Positions 7,594 through 14,803 of a stretch of DNA of 40,439 nt are shown piece by piece. Under the pieces are notes generated by a model. That model made no database searches. It was not told where the DNA came from and was given only the letters and a program-made list of their open reading frames with translations. A program made the position numbers and the translations under genes. The first letter of the stretch is position 1. Each line of letters opens with the position of its first letter. The DNA is taken from the NCBI GenBank assembly GCA_005790505.1, contig SXUP01000027.1, positions 1-40,439 on the forward strand, written 5' to 3'. The DNA comes from Actinomycetota bacterium (GTDB lineage Bacteria > Actinomycetota > Acidimicrobiia > Acidimicrobiales > Ilumatobacteraceae).

Positions 7594-9570
7594 ATGGCAG
7601 ACATCTCGGTAACGCTTCCTGATGGCTCGACGCGCCAGATTGCAGATGGCTCAACAGTGCTTGATGTGGCGGCTTCAATCGGGTCACGCCTCGCTCAAGC
7701 TGCCATTGCCGGAACGGTCAACGGAACAGACGTGGATGTCTCTACCGTTGTAAACAATGGAGACACGGTCGCCATCGTGACTTCCAACTCCGACCAGGGG
7801 CGTTATATTCTGCGACACTCAACAGCGCACGTGTTGGCCCAAGCAGTGGTGCAACTATTTCCTGGAGCGCATTACTCAATTGGTCCAGCCATTGAGGATG
7901 GCTTCTACTACGACTTTGCATTGCCCGATGCTCAGACTTTTAGTGATGACGACTTGGGCATGATTGACAAGCGGATGCGCCAGATAGTTGCCGATGGTCA
8001 GCAATTCGTGCGTTCAGAACTTACGGCCGACGAGGCGCTACAGGTTTTTGCAGATCAGCCATACAAATGCGAAATCATCGAGCGAGTGCGAAGTGGTGTG
8101 GCAGATGGGTCAGACACCGCAGAAGTTGGCGCCGCCGGAACCGTCAGCGTATATCGCAACACCGATTCTTTTCTGGATCTTTGTCTTGGACCCCACGTCA
8201 GAACAACTTCCCAACTCGGACATTTCGCCCTCATGAAAGTGGCCGGGGCTTATTGGCGTGGCAATGAAAAGGGACCGATGCTACAACGCATTTATGGAAC
8301 CGCATGGGAGACAGCCGCGGCTTTGAAAGAACATCTCGTCCGACTCGAGGAAGCAGCAAAGCGTGACCACCGGCGACTAGCTGTTGAACTCGATCTCTTA
8401 TCCTTCCCCCAAGAACTTGGCGGCGGTTTGGCCGTTTGGCATCCGCGTGGCGCCATTGTGCGCAAACTGATGGAGGATTACAGCCGTCAGCGCCACTTGG
8501 ATGGTGACTATCAATTCGTCTACACGCCACATCTTGCTAATGCTCACCTTTTTGAGACATCTGGACATCTTGATTTTTATGCCGATGGAATGTACCCGCC
8601 AATGGAGATGGACAACGGGGTGTATTACCCCAAGCCGATGAATTGTCCGATGCATTGTTTAATTTTTGATGGCCGTCAGCGCAGTTATCGGGAACTTCCG
8701 ATGCGGTTGTTTGAACTTGGCACCGTGTATCGCTACGAACGTGCGGGCACTCTGCACGGGTTGTTACGCATCCGTGGATTCACCCAAGATGACAGTCACA
8801 TCTTTTGTACTGAAGACCAGATGGCAGATGAAATCACTTCACTCCTGGATTTCGTGATGTCCGTGCTGCGACGCTTTGGGTTCTACGATTTTGAATTCAA
8901 TTTATCCACTCGTGACCCTCTCAAATCTGTCGGCGGTGACGACATCTGGCAAAGGGCAACCGCTGCTTTGGCAGAAGCACTTCATCGTCACGGTGTTGAA
9001 TACAAAGTAAAGGAGGGCGATGCAGCCTTCTACGGTCCTAAAATTGATATTGACGTTCGAGACGCAATTGGTCGTAAGTGGCAATTGAGCACAATTCAGT
9101 GTGACTTTAACCTTCCAGAGCGCTTTGACTTGGAATATGTCGGATCTGATAGCGCGCGCCATCGACCAATCATGTTGCACCGCGCCTTGTTTGGCTCGAT
9201 AGAAAGATTCTTTGGAGTGTTGCTGGAGCACTATGCAGGTGCATTTCCGGCATGGTTGTCACCGGTGCAAGCTCGGGTCTTGCCGGTCGCGTCCGCCCAC
9301 GAGGACTACGCCCAAAATGTTTTGAACAGACTAAAACGGAATGGTTTTAGAGTGGACTCAGTAGCGGCTGATGAACAACTCGGGAAACGCATTCGTAATT
9401 CAAAACTTGAAAAAATTCCGTATGTTTTGGTTGTCGGGGATGATGATGTCGCCAATGACACGGTCGGAGTAAATCCGCGGGGCGGAGAAGTTGAGCGGGA
9501 TGTCTCGGTGGCGACTTTTGTTCAACGATTGGGTGCAGAAGTTCTCGATGGTCAAAGTGGTGACGAATGA
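7594..9570 (+). CDS. thrS: threonine--tRNA ligase
   Basis: Charges tRNA-Thr; class II synthetase of 658 residues, full length. The order is an N-terminal TGS domain (about residues 1-62, DGSTRQIADGSTVLDVAASI), the editing domain with HSTAHVLAQAV (near residue 72), the catalytic core, and a C-terminal anticodon-binding domain (LPVASAHEDYAQNVLNRL). The zinc ligands for threonine recognition are present: Cys351 in MNCPMHC, His402 in DDSHIF and His529 in MLHRALFG. Motif 2 (YRYERAGTLHGLLRIRGF) and motif 3 (LHRALFGSIERFFG) are intact. The start at 7594 is set by the TGS domain. It is the first gene of the thrS-HIT-pgsA-patA-pimA order typical of actinobacteria, and its last four bases overlap the HIT gene (ATGA). 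Confidence 0.98.
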   Translation: MADISVTLPDGSTRQIADGSTVLDVAASIGSRLAQAAIAGTVNGTDVDVSTVVNNGDTVAIVTSNSDQGRYILRHSTAHVLAQAVVQLFPGAHYSIGPAIEDGFYYDFALPDAQTFSDDDLGMIDKRMRQIVADGQQFVRSELTADEALQVFADQPYKCEIIERVRSGVADGSDTAEVGAAGTVSVYRNTDSFLDLCLGPHVRTTSQLGHFALMKVAGAYWRGNEKGPMLQRIYGTAWETAAALKEHLVRLEEAAKRDHRRLAVELDLLSFPQELGGGLAVWHPRGAIVRKLMEDYSRQRHLDGDYQFVYTPHLANAHLFETSGHLDFYADGMYPPMEMDNGVYYPKPMNCPMHCLIFDGRQRSYRELPMRLFELGTVYRYERAGTLHGLLRIRGFTQDDSHIFCTEDQMADEITSLLDFVMSVLRRFGFYDFEFNLSTRDPLKSVGGDDIWQRATAALAEALHRHGVEYKVKEGDAAFYGPKIDIDVRDAIGRKWQLSTIQCDFNLPERFDLEYVGSDSARHRPIMLHRALFGSIERFFGVLLEHYAGAFPAWLSPVQARVLPVASAHEDYAQNVLNRLKRNGFRVDSVAADEQLGKRIRNSKLEKIPYVLVVGDDDVANDTVGVNPRGGEVERDVSVATFVQRLGAEVLDGQSGDE

Positions 9571-10070
9571 CATTTGATCAGTTATGGAATGGTTGGCGTG
9601 CTCAGTACATAGAGTCCGCACAATCAGGTGGTTCATCGGGGAGTGAATCTGTCTTTACAAAAATTCTTGGCTCAGGGTCATCTGACATTGAATCCAATAT
9701 CGTTCATCGTGGTCAAGCAGTATTTGCCATCTTGAACGCATTTCCATACAGCACGGGGCATATCTTAATTTTGCCTTATCGTGAAATCTCTGAATTGGAA
9801 GATCTTGCTGCAGCAGAATCCGCAGAATTGTGGGCGACGGTCACACAGGCAGTTCAAGCTCTCAAGGTTTCCCATCAACCGCATGCGATTAATGTAGGAA
9901 TTAATTTAGGGGCCGCAGCTGGTGGTTCAATTTCTGAGCACTTGCATGTCCATGTCGTTCCACGCTGGAACGGTGACTCTAATTTCATGACTTCTGTTGC
10001 TAACGCTCGTACATTGCCTGAGCCGCTCTCAGATACTGCGCACAAGATTCGTATGGCATGGCCTTCTTGA
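9567..10070 (+). CDS. HIT-family hydrolase/phosphorylase (Ap4A phosphorylase-like)
   Basis: A 167-residue histidine-triad nucleotide-binding protein. The triad is HLHVHVVP, with His125, His127 and His129; the central reaction of the family is hydrolysis or phosphorolysis at the alpha phosphate of a bound nucleotide. The preceding FAILNAFPYSTGHILILPYR is the usual HIT core strand pair, and NVGINLGAAAGGSISEHLH is the loop leading into the triad. The gene between thrS and pgsA in mycobacteria encodes an Ap4A phosphorylase, so the same activity is a reasonable inference here and fits a role in clearing Ap4A made by synthetases. Start ATG overlaps the thrS stop by four bases, so translation is probably coupled. 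Confidence 0.9.
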   Translation: MTFDQLWNGWRAQYIESAQSGGSSGSESVFTKILGSGSSDIESNIVHRGQAVFAILNAFPYSTGHILILPYREISELEDLAAAESAELWATVTQAVQALKVSHQPHAINVGINLGAAAGGSISEHLHVHVVPRWNGDSNFMTSVANARTLPEPLSDTAHKIRMAWPS

Positions 10071-10086
10071 GCAAGGATGAGAGACG

Positions 10087-10572
10087 ATGAGTGATGAAAT
10101 TCGCGATCAACTCCCTGCCGATCTCAATATGGTTGATTATGTCGGCGCCTACATGTTTCCCGACAACAGTCGTAGGCGTATCCCTGGCGTGATTTATTGT
10201 GTGTCTTCTGTTGCCTTGTTGGCCATCTGGTTGGCGACAAGAGATTCCTCGGTGTTGCTCAACGACGGATTATTGATCGGCGCTGGTGTATTGGCCGTCG
10301 TTGGTGTTTGGAGTCTCACGAGTGGCTGGCGTATGACGATCGACGAAAAGCAAGCATTGGTTCTGGCAACTGCATCCGTTGGATTTGCCGTCGGACACGC
10401 TTCGGCGCAGCAGGTATGGCGCGGTGTCCGCAGTCGGCCGACTTGGAGAATATTTTGTTATGACGCTCAAGATCCACCCCTTCAGCGGGGTCTGGTGCTT
10501 GTAGACGCCATAGACGGTCGGGTAGTTGAAAGCCTGATTCAAGATAACCCCGAAGTACCACTTGGTCTCTAG
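10087..10572 (+). CDS. small membrane protein of unknown function (161 aa)
   Basis: I do not recognise a family. Two hydrophobic spans are visible, roughly residues 36-55 (IPGVIYCVSSVALLAIWLA) and 60-82 (LLIGAGVLAVVGVWSLTSGW), followed by a C-terminal soluble part of about 75 residues containing AVGHASAQQVWRGVRSRPTW. The fold of the tail suggests a cytoplasmic domain, but this is only a guess. An AAGGA-like ribosome-binding site lies about ten bases before the ATG. It sits 16 bases after the HIT gene and 25 before pgsA, so it is likely co-transcribed with phosphoinositide-lipid genes. A role in the membrane-lipid pathway is possible but rests on position alone. Confidence 0.8.
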   Translation: MSDEIRDQLPADLNMVDYVGAYMFPDNSRRRIPGVIYCVSSVALLAIWLATRDSSVLLNDGLLIGAGVLAVVGVWSLTSGWRMTIDEKQALVLATASVGFAVGHASAQQVWRGVRSRPTWRIFCYDAQDPPLQRGLVLVDAIDGRVVESLIQDNPEVPLGL

Positions 10573-10597
10573 GGTGCTGGGCTAGCGTTCTCGGGAG

Positions 10598-11272
10598 ATG
10601 TTTGACGGCCGTTATCGAGAACCTATTGAGAAAATTGTCAAACCAATCGGCATTTTGTTGCGTAAAACCGGGATGTCGGCCGACCAACTAACAATTCTTG
10701 GTTTAATCATTGCTGCATTTGCCGCAGTCGCTATAGCTTCTGGTCGTTTGTTGCTGGGCTTTTTTCTGGTCATTCTTGCTGCGTTGCCAGACTTATTGGA
10801 CGGTGCCTTGGCCAAAGCATCAAACTCGGCGAGTCAACGCGGTGCCTTTTTTGACTCTGTTATTGATCGCGTGACCGACTCGTTGCTTTTGGGAGGATTG
10901 ACATGGTACATCGGTGATGAATATGGAACCAATGCTGCAGTCGTGCCTTTTGCGATTATGGCGGTTTCGTCACTGATTTCCTATGAGCGAGCCAAAGCAG
11001 AGTCGCTGGGTCTTTCGGCAAAAGGGGGCTTGATGGAGAGAGCAGAACGAATCGTTGTTCTGTGCTTCGGATTGCTATTCAATGCCATATTGATGCCCGT
11101 GCTGTGGGTGATGTTGGTTTTGACTTCAATGACTGCGTTACAACGTTTTATCAAAGTCTGGAAACAGGCTGGCGTTTCGTCGCGAACTCAAGATCGGCGA
11201 GACCTTCGTCGCAACAAACAATCCGAGCGACAAAATGGTGAAGACGGCCACCATCGGACGACCTCAAACTAG
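10598..11272 (+). CDS. pgsA: CDP-alcohol phosphatidyltransferase, likely phosphatidylinositol phosphate synthase
   Basis: An integral membrane enzyme of 224 residues that joins CDP-diacylglycerol to an alcohol; by position, probably L-myo-inositol 1-phosphate, giving the lipid on which PI-mannosides are built. The CDP-alcohol phosphotransferase signature is at residues 65-90: D65-xx-D68-G69-xx-A72-K73, then G82-xxx-D86-xxx-D90. All four aspartates are present, but the usual Arg after Ala is Lys (K73). Several membrane spans are visible (for example LTILGLIIAAFAAVAIASG and LLLGFFLVILAAL, and the VLCFGLLFNAILMPVLWVM region). The C-terminal tail is very basic. The following genes patA and pimA support the PI pathway over phosphatidylglycerol-phosphate synthesis, which remains the alternative. 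Confidence 0.88.
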   Translation: MFDGRYREPIEKIVKPIGILLRKTGMSADQLTILGLIIAAFAAVAIASGRLLLGFFLVILAALPDLLDGALAKASNSASQRGAFFDSVIDRVTDSLLLGGLTWYIGDEYGTNAAVVPFAIMAVSSLISYERAKAESLGLSAKGGLMERAERIVVLCFGLLFNAILMPVLWVMLVLTSMTALQRFIKVWKQAGVSSRTQDRRDLRRNKQSERQNGEDGHHRTTSN

Positions 11273-11283
11273 GTAGTGGCGAT

Positions 11284-12204
11284 ATGCCAAAGGTTTCAGA
11301 GAACATGAGTGGCTGGCTAACAGTGAGCGTTTACCGCCTCGGGTCACTGATCGCTAGGTTGATTCCAGCATCCATTGCGCAACGCACGGTCTCCCTTGCA
11401 GCGCCTATTTTTGCTTTTGTGCTCCATTATCGACGGGGCGTTATTCAACGACATCTTCAGCGGGTAGATCCTGGTTTGTGCGGCCAAGACTTGCGAAAAA
11501 CTTCACAAAAATCATTTGAAAGCTACATGCGTTATTACGTTGAAAGTTTCCAGTTGCCAAGGCTCTCTCGCGATGAAGTCGAAAAAAATTTCACGATGGA
11601 GGGGCTTGAACACATCATGCAGGCTCTTGAGCGCGGTAAAGGTGCCATCATGGTAATTCCTCACCTTGGTGGATGGGAGTGGGCAGGACGATGGATGTCT
11701 GAAAATGGACACAATATGACCGTCGTTGTGGAAGCACTTGAGCCCCCCAAGCTTTTCGAGTGGTTTGCAAATTTGCGATCAAGCCTTGGCATGAATGTGC
11801 TCGCACTCGGACCTGATGTTGTTCCTCGAGTTCTTGGGGCATTAAAGGCCAATCAAGTGGTGTGCTTGTTGTCTGATCGAGATATCGGGCGCAACGGTGT
11901 TGCCGTTGATTTCTTTGGAGAACGGACCACTCTGCCGGCAGGACCAGCAACACTTGCTTTTCGTGCTGACTCCGTCGTCATCCCATCGGCGGTGTATTTC
12001 ACTCCAACCGTGCACGGGCACCACACGGTGATACGCCCACCATTGTTATTAGAAAGGCGCGGTAGTTTGCGTCAAGATGTGGGACGAGTGACTCAGGACA
12101 TTGCCCATGAGATGGAGGTTTTGATTCGTCTTGCTCCAGAACAGTGGCACATGTTTCAACCAAATTGGCCGAGTGATCCAGGCTATGAAATTCTCGATAG
12201 ATAA
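11284..12204 (+). CDS. patA: phosphatidylinositol mannoside acyltransferase (HtrB/LpxL-like)
   Basis: A 306-residue member of the bacterial lipid A acyltransferase (LpxL/HtrB) superfamily; the actinobacterial version, PatA, transfers palmitoyl from acyl-CoA to the mannose of phosphatidylinositol mannosides at the inner membrane face. The catalytic H-x4-E motif is His127-LGGW-Glu132 within VIPHLGGWEWAG. Other family features are the N-terminal hydrophobic segment (residues 12-46), LLSDRDIGRNGVAVDFFGE, and RTTLPAGPATLAFR, which bind the acyl and glycan substrates. The C-terminus has APEQWHMFQPNW, a strong PatA/HtrB hallmark. It starts 11 bases after pgsA. Its 3' end is overlapped antisense by the interrupted tail of the ArsR gene. 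The position between pgsA and pimA matches mycobacteria. Confidence 0.92.
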   Translation: MPKVSENMSGWLTVSVYRLGSLIARLIPASIAQRTVSLAAPIFAFVLHYRRGVIQRHLQRVDPGLCGQDLRKTSQKSFESYMRYYVESFQLPRLSRDEVEKNFTMEGLEHIMQALERGKGAIMVIPHLGGWEWAGRWMSENGHNMTVVVEALEPPKLFEWFANLRSSLGMNVLALGPDVVPRVLGALKANQVVCLLSDRDIGRNGVAVDFFGERTTLPAGPATLAFRADSVVIPSAVYFTPTVHGHHTVIRPPLLLERRGSLRQDVGRVTQDIAHEMEVLIRLAPEQWHMFQPNWPSDPGYEILDR

Positions 12205-12242
12205 TCTTTGACACGATAAAACGCCTTTGGTGAGATCGTGTA

Positions 12243-12452
12243 CTAGAGCCATGTACCCTCGCGTCGCGCCGAAACGACGCCAGCCTGCCGCAGAACCTCG
12301 AGATGATGACTAATAGTTGGCTCAGAACGTTGCAGGGGAGCGACGAGATTACATTTGCAGATGCCATTTGGGCCCGTACGTGAAACAAGGTCGAGCAGAC
12401 TAATTCGCACCGGATCACCAAGTGCCGAGCACACGGTTGAAACTATCGACAA
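12243..12452 (-). CDS. ArsR-family metalloregulator, truncated by an in-frame TAG
   Basis: A 69-residue winged-helix DNA-binding protein of the ArsR/SmtB family. It has the N-terminal helix ALGDPVRISLLDLV, then GICKCNL with Cys32 and Cys34, matching the alpha-3 arsenite-binding CxC (ELCVCDL) of E. coli ArsR, then the recognition helix SEPTISHHLEVLRQAGVV. The frame ends at TAG (plus-strand bases 12243-12245) in the middle of the wing. Beyond the stop the same frame continues for 20 codons with a typical ArsR ending (YTISPKAFYRVKDYLSRIS) to a second TAG at 12183-12185. The full protein would be about 90 residues, normal for the family. The start is a TTG at 12452. No arsenic-resistance gene is nearby. 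It could be a fresh pseudogene, a sequence error or a still functional short form. Confidence 0.75.
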   Translation of the reverse strand: MSIVSTVCSALGDPVRISLLDLVSRTGPNGICKCNLVAPLQRSEPTISHHLEVLRQAGVVSARREGTWL

Positions 12453-12486
12453 TGTCTTTTGAGCACAGCGGAGGACAAGATTTGGA

Positions 12487-12498
12487 AAGACATATCTT
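12487..12498. promoter_or_regulatory. possible operator upstream of the ArsR gene
   Basis: AAGACATATCTT is an imperfect palindrome (one mismatch) about 35 bases upstream of the ArsR start. ArsR/SmtB proteins bind imperfect dyads and often repress themselves. Short and common by chance, so weak. Confidence 0.2.
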
Positions 12499-12593
12499 GA
12501 TTGACCCCTTGACGATCCGTCAGGTCAACCTCTACATGCGGTTCGCCCAATTCGAGATGAAATCAAGCGAAATGTAAAGCAACTTTTAGCTGA

Positions 12594-13508
12594 CTACTCG
12601 TAGAGAGAAAACAATTCGCCAATTGCTTTTGCCTGACCTCCGGTCGTGGAAGACATCACGGCGATCGGCGTGACACCGGTATTCGCCCAAGCCAAAAGCC
12701 CCTCCCGAACTTGATGAGCGGAGCCGCTCAGAGTGCAGTCGTGCAGCCAATCATCTGTCATCAATTGAGGTAGCGCATCTCTATCGCCGGCATCAATCGC
12801 TGTTTCAATGGCATCCATTTCTTCGTGATACCCAGCTGCCCGCCAGTAATTCCTGTAGTTCGGCAGAGACACATATCCAGTCAAGGTTCGTCGATGAATG
12901 GCATCGGCGGCCTTGCGGTCTTTGTCAATAACCGTTGGAATCATGTTGGCAAAAAATAATGACTCGCGCTGCTCCGCTGAAAGAGTTGATAATTGCGAAG
13001 ACATGTGGCTAAGAGATGCGTTGGCCCAAATTGCACCCTCAGAAATGTCGGCTGCTAATTTGAGCATCTTGTCTCGTAGTGTTGCTAAGTAAATCGGCGG
13101 AAGTGCGCCACCAAAGCGCTCGTTCTCACGCATTGCCGCCACGTATGACGAGATATCTGAAAGTGGCTTGCCCGTCGTGACGCCGAGCCGCTGCACAACT
13201 GGTCCATGACTGACTCCAAGACCCAAACGAAATCGCCCATTGGAGACCTCGTGGATGTGTGCGGCGACATTGGCGGTCTCTACGGGATGGCTGTAGTAAA
13301 TCGGTTGAATTGATGTCCAATACGAAATCGTTTGAGTCGTGTGCGCAAGAGACACACACAAGCCCAGTGTTCCGCCCAGACTCGGACATGCCAGTCCGGA
13401 GAATCCGCGTTGCTCGGCTTGAACAGCAAGTTCTAAAATCGCACTCCGCTTTTTGGGGCTAGCCACGATTGAGAGCGCCGGGCGGAAGGTTGTTTCATTA
13501 ATGTTCAT
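12594..13508 (-). CDS. LLM-class (luciferase-like) F420-dependent oxidoreductase
   Basis: A 304-residue TIM-barrel protein of the bacterial luciferase-like superfamily; actinobacterial members of this type mostly use reduced F420 or FMN. Visible family features are the first strand (RPALSIVASPKKRS), the SYWTSIQPIYYSHPVETANVAAHIHEVSNGR region, in which the helix ends in SNGRFRLGLGVSHG (the diagnostic S-x-G-R-x-x-L-G-x-G), and the C-terminal DWLHDCTLSGSAHQVREGL. An upstream in-frame start would add 35 residues including LLLI-rich sequence; the ATG at 13508 is preferred because the barrel starts there and a TACGGT hexamer lies 7 bases upstream. It is divergent from pimA. The substrate is unknown. 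Confidence 0.88.
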   Translation of the reverse strand: MNINETTFRPALSIVASPKKRSAILELAVQAEQRGFSGLACPSLGGTLGLCVSLAHTTQTISYWTSIQPIYYSHPVETANVAAHIHEVSNGRFRLGLGVSHGPVVQRLGVTTGKPLSDISSYVAAMRENERFGGALPPIYLATLRDKMLKLAADISEGAIWANASLSHMSSQLSTLSAEQRESLFFANMIPTVIDKDRKAADAIHRRTLTGYVSLPNYRNYWRAAGYHEEMDAIETAIDAGDRDALPQLMTDDWLHDCTLSGSAHQVREGLLAWANTGVTPIAVMSSTTGGQAKAIGELFSLYE

Positions 13509-13515
13509 GGAACCA

Positions 13516-13521
13516 ACCGTA
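13516..13521 (-). promoter_or_regulatory. -10-like hexamer for the LLM oxidoreductase gene
   Basis: On the minus strand TACGGT is followed by seven bases (TGGTTCC) and the ATG at 13508, with no Shine-Dalgarno sequence. The nearby palindrome at 13531-13552 would sit upstream of this hexamer, so a bound protein could control it. Confidence 0.4.
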
Positions 13522-13530
13522 GTAGGCAAG

Positions 13531-13552
13531 TCTCTACCGCCTACGGTAGAGA
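13531..13552. promoter_or_regulatory. perfect palindrome between divergent LLM gene and pimA (candidate operator)
   Basis: The arms TCTCTACCG (13531-13539) and CGGTAGAGA (13544-13552) are exact reverse complements around a four-base centre, CCTA. The palindrome lies in the 103-base gap between the divergent starts. A second overlapping pairing exists: GTAGGC (13522-13527) with GCCTAC (13539-13544). The right arm contains part of TACGGT (13542-13547), a -10-like hexamer 7 bases before an in-frame ATG of pimA at 13555. This is typical of a dimeric repressor site such as TetR or GntR type, but the regulator is not identified. Confidence 0.5.
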
Positions 13553-13611
13553 TGATGAGCAACAACGGGGGCAAGAACAACACGCGCCTAGATTCGGTTG
13601 CAGGTGTCAGC

Positions 13612-14775
13612 ATGTTGCGGGTTGGAATGATTTGTCCCTACAGCCTCACTATTCCTGGTGGTGTGCAACACCAAGTACTCGGATTGGCTCGCAGCCTGAG
13701 AGCCAAAGGTCATGAAGTTCGTGTTCTGGGACCCTGCGATGGGCCACCACCTGAATCATTTGTGACACCACTTGGCAATAGTTTTTTAAATGCAACGAAT
13801 GGTTCGGTTGCACCGCTTGCACCAGACCCATCCGCCACCTTGCGCACTATTCGCGCGCTCAATGACGAGGCTTTTGATGTTCTTCATATTCATGAGCCAC
13901 TTGCGCCTGGTCCACCAATGACCTCGTTGATGCTCAAACTTGCACCAATTGTCGGAACATTTCATAGTGCGGGTGAGTCGGCTGGTTACCGGACGCTCCA
14001 GCGTCAGTTGAACTGGATGATAAAGCGTTGTGATGTTCGCACAGCCGTCTCAAAGGATGCGCTTGAATTGGCGCAACGTTATTTTCCGGGCGAGTACGAG
14101 GTCCTATATAACGGAATCGAACTTGACAGTTATCGCTCATCAGAAGTGGTGCCGCGTGAGAATGCAATATTTTTTGTTGGTCGACATGAGCCCCGAAAAG
14201 GACTCGAGATCCTCATCAAGGCAGTAATGCAGATGCCTGATGATGTGGTTTTGTGGATTGCATCAGATGGTCCCGAGACCGCGGACTTAATGCATCGGTA
14301 TAGCCACCTAACAAAAGTGCAGTGGCTCGGGCGCATAAGTGATGCCGAAAAATATCTTCGACTTCGTCGTTGCTCAGTCTTTTGTGCTCCGTCACTACAT
14401 GGTGAGTCATTTGGAGTGGTGCTTCTTGAGGCGATGGCGGCGGGGGCTCCTGTCGTAGCAAGTGCACTAGACGGATATAAAAATGTTGCGACTCATGACG
14501 TGGACTCCTTGTTAGTAGAACCCGGAAATACGGTGCAGTTGGCAGCCGCTCTGGCGCGAGTAATCGTCGATCCACGAATCTCTGCCCGCTTGGTCAAGGC
14601 GGGCAATTTGCAAGCAGACAGACATTCAATGGTGTCGTTGGCAACAAGATTTGAAGATCTTTACCATCAAGCATTGGCTAAAGAGGCTGCTGATGGATCG
14701 GTTCACCGAACACCACGTATGCTCAAGATATTCGAAAGTCGTCTTCTTGGGCGCTCGCGTTCGGGCATAAAATAG
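13612..14775 (+). CDS. pimA: phosphatidylinositol alpha-mannosyltransferase
   Basis: A GT4 retaining glycosyltransferase of 387 residues that adds the first mannose from GDP-mannose to phosphatidylinositol at the cytoplasmic membrane face. The N-terminus MLRVGMICPYSLTIPGGVQ is nearly the PimA hallmark, with the PGG loop, followed by LARSLRAKGHEVRVLGP. Later features are GTFHSAGES, the GT4 donor-site regions FFVGRHEPRKGLEILIKA, and the E-x7-E motif HGESFGVVLLEAMAAGAPVV, whose glutamates are GESFGVVLLE. The start at 13612 fits the family and has AGGTG six bases before. In-frame ATGs at 13552/13555 would give 19 or 20 extra residues and would suit a leaderless transcript from TACGGT at 13542. 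Gene order with pgsA and patA supports the assignment. Confidence 0.9.
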   Translation: MLRVGMICPYSLTIPGGVQHQVLGLARSLRAKGHEVRVLGPCDGPPPESFVTPLGNSFLNATNGSVAPLAPDPSATLRTIRALNDEAFDVLHIHEPLAPGPPMTSLMLKLAPIVGTFHSAGESAGYRTLQRQLNWMIKRCDVRTAVSKDALELAQRYFPGEYEVLYNGIELDSYRSSEVVPRENAIFFVGRHEPRKGLEILIKAVMQMPDDVVLWIASDGPETADLMHRYSHLTKVQWLGRISDAEKYLRLRRCSVFCAPSLHGESFGVVLLEAMAAGAPVVASALDGYKNVATHDVDSLLVEPGNTVQLAAALARVIVDPRISARLVKAGNLQADRHSMVSLATRFEDLYHQALAKEAADGSVHRTPRMLKIFESRLLGRSRSGIK

Positions 14776-14803
14776 AACAAGAATTATTTAGAAAAGGATT
14801 CAT

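Noticed and set aside
12500-12524. CCT(T)GACG-ATC-CGTCAGG hairpin downstream of the LLM gene as a terminator
   Set aside because: A three-base loop and no T-run on the minus strand make termination unlikely; it may be chance.
13552-13611. Extended pimA N-terminus starting at 13552/13555
   Set aside because: Extra residues do not resemble the PimA start; kept as an alternative only because a -10-like hexamer fits a leaderless start at 13555.
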